Shown piece after piece: positions 6,137 to 6,458 of a stretch of DNA of 6,458 bases. The notes beneath the pieces were generated by a model. It searched no databases, was not told the origin of the DNA, and saw nothing but the letters and a program-made list of their open reading frames with translations. Position 1 is the stretch's first letter. Each line of letters begins with the position of its first letter. The DNA lies in NCBI GenBank assembly GCA_903949225.1, contig CAJAYZ010000014.1, forward strand, positions 1 through 6,458, read 5' to 3'. This DNA comes from an uncultured Planctomycetaceae bacterium. GTDB lineage: Bacteria; Planctomycetota; Planctomycetia; Pirellulales; UBA1268. Position numbers and translations under genes: made by a program.

Positions 6137-6458
6137 TCACCCCCCTACGGCCAGCCGCAGTGCCACTGTACAGGCCGTCTCGTAGGCCTCGAGATCGAGT
6201 TGCTCCTTCGTCGTGTGAATCTCCATCTGGCCGCAGCCGAGCGTCACGGTGGGCACGCCGTTGACCGCCATCCAGTTGGCGTCGAGGCCGCCGTTGGAGA
6301 CTTCCGTCCGCGGCTTCAGTCCGACGGCTCGGACCGCTTCGATCGCCGCCACCACGCACGGTTCGTCATCGCCGAGGCGGAAGGCCTCGTAGTCGAGATG
6401 GCCGTCGCAGACGACCTTCCCGCACTTGCCCGCGGCGTTCTTCACCCGCTTCGCGGCA
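6137..6458 (-). CDS. M20-family metallopeptidase/metallohydrolase, C-terminal part
   Basis: The N-terminus lies beyond the right window edge. The 106 residues present begin AAKRVKNAAGKCGKVVCDGH and end at the TGA at 6139-6137. The stretch SNGGLDANWMAVNGVPTVTLGCGQMEIHTTKEQL is typical of the end of the catalytic domain in M20 peptidases of the PepT-like type: the GGLDAN block, then GIPT-like GVPTVTLG, then the His of IHTT, which would be the last metal ligand of the two-zinc centre. The family includes di- and tripeptidases, aminoacylases and carboxypeptidases. The first metal-binding half (His, bridging Asp, catalytic Glu) is outside the window, so activity and substrate cannot be judged. I see no signal sequence in this part. 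The next gene starts two bases after the stop, which indicates a shared transcript and coupled translation. A GTG at 6445 is an internal valine and not the start. Confidence 0.88.
   Translation of the reverse strand, partial: AAKRVKNAAGKCGKVVCDGHLDYEAFRLGDDEPCVVAAIEAVRAVGLKPRTEVSNGGLDANWMAVNGVPTVTLGCGQMEIHTTKEQLDLEAYETACTVALRLAVGG

Noticed and set aside
6135..6359. N-terminal extension of the membrane/TPR protein up to 6359
   Set aside because: The added 75 residues are Arg/Asp/Gly-rich and overlap the coding end of the M20 gene in another frame. The ATG at 6134 directly precedes a proper first membrane helix.

Overview
The window is very GC-rich (roughly two thirds G+C by eye). All five genes I can support lie on the minus strand, so they read from right to left. 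Gene density, base composition and the style of the proteins fit a planctomycete (Pirellulales-like) chromosome: a planctomycete-type M20 metallohydrolase, a TMTC-like membrane/TPR protein, an exported M16 peptidase and a beta-lactamase-fold serine hydrolase. That lineage is an inference from remembered family resemblance, because no rRNA or other marker gene is present.

In transcription order, the right edge (6137-6458) holds the C-terminal 106 residues of an M20-family metallopeptidase. Two bases after its stop begins a 537-residue polytopic membrane protein with a TMTC/GT-C-like core and a C-terminal TPR tail (4521-6134). A 97-base gap with a possible weak promoter follows. Next comes a 916-residue exported M16 zinc peptidase with two M16 halves (1673-4423). 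Its TGA stop overlaps the GTG start of an exported serine hydrolase of the beta-lactamase class C / esterase fold (483-1676) in a GTGA overlap. After a 111-base gap, and behind a strong Shine-Dalgarno sequence, lies the N-terminal 123 residues of a beta-class (N6-adenine / N4-cytosine) DNA methyltransferase, cut by the left edge.

Functionally there are two tightly coupled pairs. The M20 hydrolase is paired with the membrane/TPR protein. The M16 peptidase is paired with the serine hydrolase; both carry signal peptides and probably act outside the cytoplasm on peptides or envelope material. The methyltransferase appears to be a separate unit, and no restriction endonuclease or other defence gene is visible beside it.

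I found no tRNA, rRNA, CRISPR array, insertion sequence, attachment site or obvious new system. The points most worth a second look are the altered DPPV catalytic motif of the methyltransferase, a Gly/Arg-rich insertion in the M16 peptidase, the overlapping peptidase/serine-hydrolase pair, and a marked excess of the palindrome CGATCG.
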